From Rhizohabitans arisaemae (GTDB lineage: Bacteria > Actinomycetota > Actinomycetes > Streptosporangiales > Streptosporangiaceae), in assembly GCF_025996515.1 (NCBI RefSeq), contig NZ_BLRH01000060.1, forward strand, positions 1,488,001 to 1,552,000: a DNA stretch of 64,000 nt. The letters are read 5' to 3'. Under the pieces are notes generated by a model. That model was given only the letters and a program-made list of their open reading frames with translations, was not told where the DNA came from and did not search any database. Position numbers and translations under genes: made by a program. This document shows, piece by piece, positions 54,582-61,765 of the stretch; the first letter of the stretch is position 1, and each line of letters opens with the position of its first letter.

Positions 54582-55787
54582 TTACGGGTTCGGTGGTGCG
54601 TAAACTCCGGGCCGGGCCGCCGGGTCGGGGGAGGGGTCCGCGGTCGCGACCGGGTGGGCCGGGCTTCCGCCCAGATAGTTGCTGATGCTGCGGAGCATGG
54701 TGCCGAAGGCCCAGGTCTTCACCCGGTCGGGGACGAAGGCCAGCCGCTCGACCGAGCTGCCCTGCTGGGTGACCCCGACGTCGGCGAGCCGGGAGGCGAG
54801 GGCCGCCCGGCGCCAGCGCAGCGCCGCGTACTCCCTGAGGGCGGCCTGGGGATCACCCGATCGCGGCAGCAGGCTCGCGAGCACCCAGGCGTCTTCAAGC
54901 GCCTGGTTCGCCCCTTGGGCCAGGGACGGCGGCATCGTGTGGGCCGCGTCGCCCAGCAGGGTTCCCCGGCCGCGTCCCCACAGGTACGGCACCCGATGCC
55001 GGAAATGCGGATGGAAACCGACGTCCTCATCGTCGATCATGGCGAGGATCTCCGGGACGGGGGAGGCCCAGTGCCCGAATCTGCGCCGGAGTTCCCGCAG
55101 CGGCGAGCCCGACGGCGGCTGGGCCGACGGCCACCGGATGTCGAACCACCACTGGAGCAGGTTCTCACCGGCGGGCATCAGCCCGCAGGAGCCCTCCTCA
55201 CCGACGATGGTGAGCCCGGTGTTCCCGAACGCGATGTCGACGGGGAGGGCCGTCACCCCCTGCCAGGTCGCCCGGCCGGTGAACTGGGGTGAGCCGGCAT
55301 CGGTCATCGCCGGGCGGATGATCGAGTTCGGGCCGTCCGCCCCGATGAGCACGTCGCCGGCGGCCGTACCGCCGTCGGAGAGGGTGATCTCGATCGTCCC
55401 GCCGTGGTCGGTCAGGGAGACCACGCTCGCGCCGTACCGGAGAAGGCCCGCGGGGAGCGCGGAGGCGAGCCGGTTCACCAGCCGGTGAATCGGCACGGTG
55501 ACACTCGGCGCCCCGAACCGTTTGGCGACCCGGGCCATGTCGATCCGGCCCAGGGGGCTGCCGTCGGACGTCCTGGATCCGAGGGCGTCGATCCGGCGGC
55601 CGATGCCGTGGAGGGGGACGCCGAGGGAGCCGAGGATCCCCGATCCGTTCATCCAGAGCGTGACCGCCGTGCCGCCGCCCGGCGGCGCGGCGGCCTGTTC
55701 GAACACCTCGACCTCGTGCCCGTGCGCGAGCAGCGCGTGCGCGACCGCGAGCCCGCCGATCCCAGCGCCGACGACCAGTACCTTCAT
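54582..55787 (-). CDS. FAD-dependent monooxygenase (flavin hydroxylase family)
   Basis: 401 residues. MKVLVVGAGIGGLAVAHALLAHGHEVEVFEQ has the GxGxxG dinucleotide motif and the acidic end of strand 2. VLIGADGPNSIIR is the DG motif, and GRGTLLGDAAHTMPPSLAQGANQALEDAWVLASLL the GD motif closing the FAD site. The family hydroxylates aromatic or polyketide substrates with NADPH; the substrate is not known. ATG 55787. The gene lies 33 bp from the tRNA-Ser on the same strand. Confidence 0.93.
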   Translation of the reverse strand: MKVLVVGAGIGGLAVAHALLAHGHEVEVFEQAAAPPGGGTAVTLWMNGSGILGSLGVPLHGIGRRIDALGSRTSDGSPLGRIDMARVAKRFGAPSVTVPIHRLVNRLASALPAGLLRYGASVVSLTDHGGTIEITLSDGGTAAGDVLIGADGPNSIIRPAMTDAGSPQFTGRATWQGVTALPVDIAFGNTGLTIVGEEGSCGLMPAGENLLQWWFDIRWPSAQPPSGSPLRELRRRFGHWASPVPEILAMIDDEDVGFHPHFRHRVPYLWGRGRGTLLGDAAHTMPPSLAQGANQALEDAWVLASLLPRSGDPQAALREYAALRWRRAALASRLADVGVTQQGSSVERLAFVPDRVKTWAFGTMLRSISNYLGGSPAHPVATADPSPDPAARPGVYAPPNP

Positions 55788-56020
55788 CCCTACCAGCCTC
55801 GCAAGTTATGGACGGTGTGTCGTCGTCCGTTGGGAGGATCCTCCGGTCCCGTGACTCAAGCCTTCGGAGTAGGTGAGTACCCGGGAGACGGGTGGCCGGA
55901 GCCGCGTTGAGCTTCTGTTTCGTCGGCACATTCCACTGATGATGCTGATTCGGTCAAGACGGAGTGAAGTACCATGGGCGAATTATTATGATTTAGGGGT
56001 TTGATCTACGGGGGCGAAGT
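55788..56020. other. Divergent intergenic region before the L,D-transpeptidase gene
   Basis: A 233-bp gap between divergent genes. The part at 55850-55915 can fold modestly: ACCCG-GGAGA-CGGGT is a small hairpin, inside CTCAA/TTGAG that could close an outer stem. The last 45 bp are AT-rich, as before a promoter, and GGGGG lies six bases before ATG 56021. No known riboswitch signature fits. Confidence 0.3.
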
Positions 56021-57187
56021 ATGACCCGGGGTGGGGTGCTCGCGGGGGTGTTCGGCGTAGCCGTGCTTCTCCTTGCCGGGTGTCAGGAGACGTCGGGGCA
56101 GCGGGGGGCGGCGGGGCCCGCACCGACCCAGGTCCCGGCCGCGAAGGTCGAGATCACGCCGGTGGACGGGACGGCTGCGGCCAAGCCCGAACAGGGTGTG
56201 GTCGTTCGTGTGGTGGGCGGCGGTCTGGAGACCGTCGACGTCAGGGCGGCCGGCAAGAAGGTGCCGGGCGAGTTCAACGGAGACCGGACCGAATGGCGGG
56301 CCGACCGGAATCTGGTGCCCTCGGCGCGGTACACGGTGACCGCGACGGCGAAGAACGGCGCCGGTACGGTCACCACCGCGAAGAGCGGTTTCCGGGCGCT
56401 CAAACCGGCCTCCACGGTGAAGGTGGCGGACGTGACGCCGGGTATCCGGGGGGAGAAGGTCGGGGTCGGCATGCCGATCATGGTCCGGTTCTCGGCGCCG
56501 GTACGGGACCGGGCGGCGGTGGAGCGGGCGCTGCGGGTGGACGCGGAGAAGCCGGTCGAGGGGGCGTGGCGCTGGATCGACCCCAAGCTGGTGATCTATC
56601 GCACCAAGACCTACTGGCCGGCCCACCAGAAGGTGACGTTCCAGGCGAATCTCGCCGGGGTCAAGGCAGGCGCAAACACCTACGGCATTGAAGATTTCGA
56701 GCACAAGTTTGAGATCGGCGCCGCTCAGATCACCACGGTCAACACCCGGACCTTCCACATGACGGTGAAGCGCGACGGCAAGCAGCTCAAGCGCATCCCG
56801 ATCAGCGCGGGCAAGGCCACCACCCGGGAGTACACCACGACCAGCGGTGTGCACCTGACGATGTCGAGGGAGAACCCGGTGGTGATGACCTCACCGGGTC
56901 GCAAGCCCGGCGATCCCGAGTACTACAAGCTGACCGTGAACCACGCCATCCGGATCTCCAACAGCGGGGAGTACGTGCACGCGCTCGGAAACACCTGGGC
57001 GCAGGGCCGCCGCAACGTCAGCCACGGCTGCATCAACGTCGCACCCGCCACCGCGGCCTGGTACTACAACATGACCCAGCGCGGTGACGTCGTGGTCATC
57101 ACCGGGACCGACCGGGAGCTGGAGTGGGACAACGGCTGGGGTTACTGGCAGATCCCGTGGAAGAAGTGGGCGAACGCCGATTCATGA
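56021..57187 (+). CDS. L,D-transpeptidase (lipoprotein)
   Basis: 388 residues. The lipobox LLAGC gives Cys-22 as lipid-attachment residue. Two Ig-like domains (about 45-125 and 130-235) precede the YkuD catalytic domain, with HALGNTW and the SHGCINV motif holding the catalytic Cys and His. The layout, tandem Ig plus YkuD plus a short C-terminal extension ending WDNGWGYWQIPWKKW, is that of mycobacterial LdtMt2-like enzymes. It makes 3-3 crosslinks in peptidoglycan outside the membrane and resists most penicillins. Overlaps the convergent Nudix gene by six bp at the 3' end. Confidence 0.95.
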   Translation: MTRGGVLAGVFGVAVLLLAGCQETSGQRGAAGPAPTQVPAAKVEITPVDGTAAAKPEQGVVVRVVGGGLETVDVRAAGKKVPGEFNGDRTEWRADRNLVPSARYTVTATAKNGAGTVTTAKSGFRALKPASTVKVADVTPGIRGEKVGVGMPIMVRFSAPVRDRAAVERALRVDAEKPVEGAWRWIDPKLVIYRTKTYWPAHQKVTFQANLAGVKAGANTYGIEDFEHKFEIGAAQITTVNTRTFHMTVKRDGKQLKRIPISAGKATTREYTTTSGVHLTMSRENPVVMTSPGRKPGDPEYYKLTVNHAIRISNSGEYVHALGNTWAQGRRNVSHGCINVAPATAAWYYNMTQRGDVVVITGTDRELEWDNGWGYWQIPWKKWANADS

Positions 57188-58051
57188 CGGCGCGGGTAGC
57201 TGCTCCAGCAGCCACCGGGGGCCGACGACGGAGGCTCCGAGCGCCAGGCACCGGCTCCGCAGGGCCCGATCGGCCGTGACCACGAGGACCCTCTCCCAAG
57301 GAGCGGCGTAGCGGACGGCGTCCACGATCGCGTCGTCCCCGGAGCCGGGTGCCGCGACCACGTCGATCTCGCCGGTGGACCGCGCGGTCCGGGCGGCGCC
57401 CTCGACCACGACGGTGAACCGGGGGAACACGCGGGTCGGCTGGTTGTCCCCGGGCAGCGCGCGCACGCCGTAAGCCGCGAGAGCGCTCACCTCGGTGAGG
57501 AGCCGGGTCGCCGCCCCCGCCCGGTCCCGCCACCAGCCGTCGGCCCGGGAGCCGACGACGTTGGCGGCGTCGAGGACGATCCGCAGCGGACGGAGCACAT
57601 GCATGATCGCGGGCCAGGTCTCCGCGAAGCCCGGATGGAGCGGCTGCGCCGCGACGTCGGCGACCGGAAGCCAGCGCAGCTCGATGCTCTCCCCGTTGGC
57701 GGGCCGGGCCTCGATCTTGACGGAGGCCGCGGCGATGACGGTCTCGAACGACCAGCCGCCGTGGTCGTCCAGGTAGACGCCCTGGACGCGGAGGTCGCCG
57801 CGGGCGATGGCCGCCTCCTCGGCGGCTTCGCGCAGGGCCGTCTCCACGGAGCTCTCATGGCTGTCCCGCGCGCCGCCGGGCAGGGCCCAGGTGCCCCCGT
57901 GATGGCTGTCGAACGAACGGTGCTGCATCAGCACATGGGTGGACCCGCCGGTGTCCCGGTGCACGACGAGCAGGCCGGACGCGCCGAAGATCCCCCAATG
58001 CCGATGACCACGGGCGCAGAGCGCCCATCCGTCACCGTCGCTAGCCGCCAT
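57182..58051 (-). CDS. Nudix hydrolase fused to a NYN/PIN-like nuclease domain
   Basis: 289 residues. The N-terminal half has a complete Nudix box: GGARDSHESSVETALREAAEEA (GX5EX7REUXEE), which hydrolyses nucleoside diphosphate-linked compounds. After residue 155 a second domain begins: RIVLDAANVVGSRADGWWRDR, then VVAAPGSGDDAIVDAVRYAAPWERVLVVTADRALRSRCLALGASVVG. The early DAANVVG with later Asp pairs looks like the NYN (YacP-like) fold of PIN nucleases. Conserved acidic residues are present in both domains, so two activities on one chain are possible. Known as a fused type in some actinomycetes; substrates not known. Confidence 0.8.
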   Translation of the reverse strand: MAASDGDGWALCARGHRHWGIFGASGLLVVHRDTGGSTHVLMQHRSFDSHHGGTWALPGGARDSHESSVETALREAAEEAAIARGDLRVQGVYLDDHGGWSFETVIAAASVKIEARPANGESIELRWLPVADVAAQPLHPGFAETWPAIMHVLRPLRIVLDAANVVGSRADGWWRDRAGAATRLLTEVSALAAYGVRALPGDNQPTRVFPRFTVVVEGAARTARSTGEIDVVAAPGSGDDAIVDAVRYAAPWERVLVVTADRALRSRCLALGASVVGPRWLLEQLPAPS

Positions 58052-58085
58052 CTGGCCTGCCCCGTCCCACCAGGCGGCGAGGCCG

Positions 58086-58811
58086 TCAGTCGCCTGATGA
58101 TGAGAAGTGCTGATAATCCTTGATACCTGACCAGTATCCGCCCCAGCCCCAGCCGATCGATTCGAACGCCTTCACCACCCGGTCACCGGGATTGACCACT
58201 CCGGGCTTGTCCAGCGGACGGGTCGAGAACTGCCTGGCGTTGGCGTGGGCGACCCGCCCCCCGGAGTAGACGTACGGGTTCTCCTGCGGGTTGAGGTCGA
58301 TCGCGGTGCCGAGCGAGTGGTTGGACCAGTTGCTGGACCCGGTCGCCTTGCGGCAGTTGAACGCCGAGGTGTTGTCGGCCTCGATGGAGTCGAAGTCGCT
58401 GCCGCGGTAGGTGTCCACCGGCTCCATGCGCTTGATCGGGAACCGCATGTCGTACAGCTTGTTGAACACCTTGATGACGTCCTGGGTGACCGCGGCGTTG
58501 ACCACCAGGTGACCGGTGTGCGGCTGGCCGTCGAAACCCCAGTAGGTCATGGTGATCATGCGGAGCTGGGTGAACGGTACGGGGCACCCGGGGCGCCAGG
58601 AGTGCTTGACCTGCTCCCGCCTGATCGGGGTGACCTCGGCCTTGAACGCCTGCGGGGTCTGCGCCGTCGGGGTCGCGGTCGCCGGGGCCGACGGTGTGCC
58701 GGTCGTGGGGTCCATCATCGCCGGAGCGCTCACGGAGCCGCCTTTGCCGCAGGCGGTCAGGGCGAGCGCCAGCCCGGCGACGGCGAGTGCTTTACGGTGC
58801 TTGTGTACCAT
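58086..58811 (-). CDS. M15-family peptidoglycan peptidase (lipoprotein)
   Basis: 241 residues from ATG 58811 (a GTG lies one codon upstream). The lipobox LTAC gives the lipidated Cys. A Pro/Thr-rich linker (residues 30-60) leads to an M15-type fold: WSNHSLGTAIDLNPQENPYV carries His and Asp zinc ligands (SxHxxGxAxD), and YQHFSSSGD at the end gives the third ligand His. It is probably a D-Ala-D-Ala or L-Ala-D-Glu peptidase acting on the wall. The same strand as merR, about 130 bp downstream of it; a CRP-type site is at 58931. Confidence 0.88.
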   Translation of the reverse strand: MVHKHRKALAVAGLALALTACGKGGSVSAPAMMDPTTGTPSAPATATPTAQTPQAFKAEVTPIRREQVKHSWRPGCPVPFTQLRMITMTYWGFDGQPHTGHLVVNAAVTQDVIKVFNKLYDMRFPIKRMEPVDTYRGSDFDSIEADNTSAFNCRKATGSSNWSNHSLGTAIDLNPQENPYVYSGGRVAHANARQFSTRPLDKPGVVNPGDRVVKAFESIGWGWGGYWSGIKDYQHFSSSGD

Positions 58812-58930
58812 CACGATTCCCGATGCCTGGTCCTAAAAGCCCAGGTTACGGGGCTGATTCCCGGCAACCCGATCATTTGCCGGAGATCGCCGTGTCGACC
58901 TCCGAGCCTCTGGGGGATATGTCAGGAAAT

Positions 58931-58946
58931 TGTGATGTCTGTCACA
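58931..58946. promoter_or_regulatory. CRP/cAMP receptor-type binding site
   Basis: TGTGATGTCTGTCACA is a perfect TGTGA-N6-TCACA dyad, the consensus of CRP/GlxR-type regulators in actinobacteria. Centre at 58938.5, about 127 bp before the M15 peptidase start and overlapping the merR stop codon. Binding would fit control of the peptidase gene; a chance match cannot be excluded. Confidence 0.6.
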
Positions 58947-59871
58947 ACTCCTGCTGGGCGCGGAGCGCGGCGTGGATCCAGCGGTGGGCGACGGTCTCCA
59001 CCCGAGGCCATTCCCAGCCGTTGATCACCGAGATCAACTGCCAGTACCGCTCCCCGCGAGGGTCGTGCTCCTCGTACCCCCGGAGCATCGACGCGCGGAA
59101 CGCGGCGTCGTCCCGGGCCCCCGTGCCCCGGGCCATGACGGCGGTGATCCGGCGCAGGATCGGCACCGCCTCCGGGGAGTCCGGGCGCACATCCGCGCGC
59201 AGGGCCGCGGCGGCCTCGTCGAGCACAGCCTGATGCGCCGCCGCCCAGGCCCGCATCTTCGATTCGGTCATGGTTTCCCAGAAGTCTGAGCCCACCGACT
59301 GCTGACTCTCCCGGAAGCCGGGGTCGGACAGGAGCGCGATGACTTCAAGCCACGCGTCGAGCTGTTCGACGGACGGCTCGTCGGGGAGCTCCGGGATCAT
59401 CGCGTGCAGCCGGCAGCCCAGCCAATCCCGTTTCGCCTCGCTGTCCCCGACGACTTCCTCGACGAACTCGTCGACGAGAGCGGTGATATCGGCGCCGCCG
59501 AGCCGGCCGAAGGCGTTGAGGCGGTTGAGATCCTGATCGGTGGGCGCACCGTCCTTCAGCGCCGTACGCAACACCGCACGGGTCCGCTGGAGCGCCTTCA
59601 GCTGCGCCTCCACGGCGCGTAGCTGCAGGCGGAGGATCGATTCGAGGGAGTTCGGCGGCTCGCCCAGCCGGCGGATCGTGGTGAGGTCGACGCCGAGATC
59701 GCGCAGTGTCCGGACCAGCTCCAGCCGGGCCCGGCTGTCGTCCCCGTACAGGCGGTATCCGCCGTTCGACCGATCGGACTCGGGGAGCACCCCGATGTCG
59801 GAGTAGTAGCGGATGGTCTTCACCGGGAGTCCGGTCAGCTGGGCCAGCCGTCCTATCGAGTACAAATCCAT
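58942..59871 (-). CDS. MerR-family transcriptional regulator divergent from the L11 paralogue
   Basis: 309 residues. MerR HTH (residues 5-75): YSIGRLAQLTGLPVKTIRYYSDIGVLPESDRS, followed by GGYRLY and the second helix. A dimerisation helix (about 80-125) is rich in Leu and Arg (LRLQLRAVEAQLKALQRTRAVLRTAL). The remaining ~185 residues form a helical domain with one Cys (DWLGCRLHAM), probably the effector domain. It has no obvious TipAS sequence. ATG 59871 has GGAGG five bases upstream, and that GGAGG overlaps the dyad at 59878-59892, so the regulator could repress itself. See the divergent promoter. Confidence 0.93.
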   Translation of the reverse strand: MDLYSIGRLAQLTGLPVKTIRYYSDIGVLPESDRSNGGYRLYGDDSRARLELVRTLRDLGVDLTTIRRLGEPPNSLESILRLQLRAVEAQLKALQRTRAVLRTALKDGAPTDQDLNRLNAFGRLGGADITALVDEFVEEVVGDSEAKRDWLGCRLHAMIPELPDEPSVEQLDAWLEVIALLSDPGFRESQQSVGSDFWETMTESKMRAWAAAHQAVLDEAAAALRADVRPDSPEAVPILRRITAVMARGTGARDDAAFRASMLRGYEEHDPRGERYWQLISVINGWEWPRVETVAHRWIHAALRAQQEL

Positions 59872-59902
59872 TTGAGCCTCCAGTAACTGGAGACTTTAGT
59901 GT
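59872..59902 (+). promoter_or_regulatory. MerR-type 19-bp-spacer promoter of the L11 paralogue
   Basis: On the plus strand TTGAGC (59872-59877) is followed by a 19-bp spacer and TAGTGT (59897-59902, TANNNT). The spacer holds CTCCAGTAACTGGAG (59878-59892), a perfect 7-bp dyad around A, directly after the -35. This is the geometry of promoters twisted open by MerR activators (compare the mer promoter). TSS should fall near 59908-59910, at the ATG of the downstream gene, giving a leaderless mRNA. Confidence 0.75.
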
Positions 59903-59909
59903 GCGAGCC

Positions 59910-60338
59910 ATGGCGACCAAGAAGAAAATCACCCGGGTTGCGAAGATTCAGGCGCAGGCGGGCGCGGCCAGTCCCGCGACCGTCGGCAAGGATCTGGGCC
60001 CGCTCGGTGTCAACATCATTGAGTTCTGCAAGCAGTACAACGCGGCCACCCAGGATCTGCGTGGGCATGTCGTCCCCGCCGTCCTGACGGTTTACGAGGA
60101 CCGCACCTTCGAGCTGGTCGTCAAGATGCCGACGACGGCATCCCTGCTCAGGCAGGTGGCCGCGATCGAGAAGGGATCCCCCCGGCCGGGTGCCCAGTCG
60201 GTCGCGGTGATCAGCCGGGAACAGCTGCGTGAGGTCGCCAGGCGGAAGCTGCCCGACCTCAACACCGCCGACCTGGACCAGGCGGAAAAGATCATCGCAG
60301 GGACCGCCCGCTCCATGGGCTTGACGGTCCGAGACTGA
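59910..60338 (+). CDS. Ribosomal protein L11 (uL11) paralogue with altered thiopeptide-contact loop
   Basis: 142 residues, full-length L11: MATKKKITRVAKIQAQ at the start, VNIIEFCKQYNAAT and VTVYEDRTFELV-type strands in the N-terminal domain, KLPDLNTADLDQAEKIIAGTARSMGL in the C-terminal rRNA-binding domain. The canonical loop NPAPPVGPALGQHG reads SPATVGKDLGPLG here: one residue shorter, PP replaced by T, the next Pro by Lys, Ala by Asp. This loop touches 23S rRNA and thiostrepton. Not in the usual secE-nusG-rplK-rplA context, so it is probably a second gene. An in-frame GTG at 59901 is an alternative start. Confidence 0.9.
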   Translation: MATKKKITRVAKIQAQAGAASPATVGKDLGPLGVNIIEFCKQYNAATQDLRGHVVPAVLTVYEDRTFELVVKMPTTASLLRQVAAIEKGSPRPGAQSVAVISREQLREVARRKLPDLNTADLDQAEKIIAGTARSMGLTVRD

Positions 60339-60407
60339 ATACTTGTTCGAAGTGGTGGCGAGTTAAGTCACCAAAGTCGCCCGGAACGATGCCTCGTTGC
60401 GCTATGG

Positions 60408-60423
60408 TCGAACGGAAGTTCGA
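60408..60423. promoter_or_regulatory. LexA (SOS) box
   Basis: TCGAACGGAAGTTCGA is a perfect TCGAAC-N4-GTTCGA palindrome, the actinobacterial SOS box. A TATGGT (60403-60408, TANNNT) directly before it could be the -10, so LexA bound here would sit over the start point. The AAA ATPase ATG is 18 bp further on. Confidence 0.85.
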
Positions 60424-60441
60424 TCGCACGAGGGGGCTTCC

Positions 60442-61728
60442 ATGGTCATGCTCGAAGCTCGTCGTCATGCGCGTCATGCGACACGCCGTAGCACTTTCTA
60501 CGGAAATCTAGGTCGGCCGCAATACCCGGCAATAAAGTCCGAGAACGTGGATCCCGTGCGCAATCCCTACGCCCCCGGTGCCGGTCAGCGCCCGCCCGAG
60601 CTCGCCGGTCGCGATCGCGAGCTACGGCAGTTCGAGATCGTGCTTGAGCGGGTGGCCCGAGGCCGCCCCGAGCGCAGCATGGTCCTGACCGGCTTGCGGG
60701 GCGTCGGCAAGACCGTCCTGCTCAACACCTTCAGGTCGATGGCGATGCAGCGACTCTGGGGCACCGGAAAGATCGAGGCTCGGCCTGAGCAGTCGATCCG
60801 GCGTCCGGTCGCCTCGGCGCTGCACATGGCCGTACGGGAGCTGGCGCCCCGCCACCGGGCCCCCGAGCGGATCGAGGGGTTCCTCGGCGTCCTCAAGGCG
60901 TTCGCCATGCGGGACCCGCAGGCGGCCAAGGGCACCTCTCATTGGTCCCCCGGTATCGACGTGCCGGCGAGCAGGGGACGGGCCGACTCCGGCGACCTGG
61001 AGATCGACCTCACCGAGCTCTTCGTGGACGCGGCCTCCGTCGCCACCGACCTCGGCGTGGGGATCGCCCTGTTCATCGATGAGATGCAGGACGTCCAGGC
61101 CGTGGACGTCTCGGCGCTTTGCGCCGCCTGCCACGAGCTCTCCCAGAGCGGGGGACCGCTGATCGTCGTCGGCGCCGGACTCCCGCACCTGCCCGGTGTG
61201 CTCTCGGCGAGCAAGAGCTATTCGGAGCGACTGTTCAGATACGCCCGGATCGACCGGCTGGACCGGGCCGCGGCGGACCTCGCCCTGATCGCGCCGGCGG
61301 CCAGGGAGGACGTCGAGTTCACGGAGGAGGCGCTGGACGCGCTGTACGAGGCGGCCGACGGCTACCCCTACTTCGTCCAGGCGTACGGCAAGGTCGCGTG
61401 GGACCTCGCGCCCGCCAGCCCGATCACCGCGGACGACGTCAAGGTGGCCGCCCCCGAGGCGGAAGGGGAGCTGGCGGTCGGCTTCTTCGGCAGCCGCTAT
61501 GAACGGGCCACACCCGCGGAGCGGGAGTACATGCACGCCATGGCCTCGATCGGCGACGAGCCCGTACTCACCTCGGACGTCGCCGAGACGCTGAAGCGCA
61601 AGCCGTCCAGCCTCTCCCCGGCCCGGGACAGCTTGATCAAGAAAGGGCTGATCTACAGCGCCGAACGCGGGCTCATCGCCTTCACGGTGCCGCACTTCGG
61701 CAGGTTCCTCCGCGCTCAGCCGATCTGA
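60442..61728 (+). CDS. LexA-box-controlled AAA-family ATPase
   Basis: 428 residues from ATG 60442, which has AGGGGG five bases upstream. A basic N-terminus (HARHATRRSTF) leads to NPYAPGAGQRPPELAGRDRELRQFE. The P-loop is LTGLRGVGKTVLLNTF, Walker B IALFIDEMQDV, sensor region GAGLPHLPGVLSASK. The C-terminal part (ERATPAEREYMHAMASIGDE and on) looks like a winged helix. It resembles the AAA_16/Orc1-Cdc6-like ATPases of actinomycetes. A GTG at 60547 (DPVRNPYAPG) is where some homologues seem to start. The SOS box suggests a role in DNA damage, replication or a DNA-linked complex; its function is unknown. Confidence 0.85.
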   Translation: MVMLEARRHARHATRRSTFYGNLGRPQYPAIKSENVDPVRNPYAPGAGQRPPELAGRDRELRQFEIVLERVARGRPERSMVLTGLRGVGKTVLLNTFRSMAMQRLWGTGKIEARPEQSIRRPVASALHMAVRELAPRHRAPERIEGFLGVLKAFAMRDPQAAKGTSHWSPGIDVPASRGRADSGDLEIDLTELFVDAASVATDLGVGIALFIDEMQDVQAVDVSALCAACHELSQSGGPLIVVGAGLPHLPGVLSASKSYSERLFRYARIDRLDRAAADLALIAPAAREDVEFTEEALDALYEAADGYPYFVQAYGKVAWDLAPASPITADDVKVAAPEAEGELAVGFFGSRYERATPAEREYMHAMASIGDEPVLTSDVAETLKRKPSSLSPARDSLIKKGLIYSAERGLIAFTVPHFGRFLRAQPI

Positions 61729-61765
61729 GCGCGGGGCCGACCGGTCTCGCGAGATCTAACGCCTT

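Noticed and set aside
55788-56020. Riboswitch upstream of the L,D-transpeptidase
   Set aside because: Only weak local hairpins; no signature of ydaO, cobalamin or TPP aptamers.
58815-58930. c-di-AMP (ydaO) leader upstream of the M15 peptidase
   Set aside because: I looked for the conserved blocks of the aptamer because ydaO often controls wall hydrolases; the GGGG-GAATC and CCGAC-AGCTAAC parts are missing.
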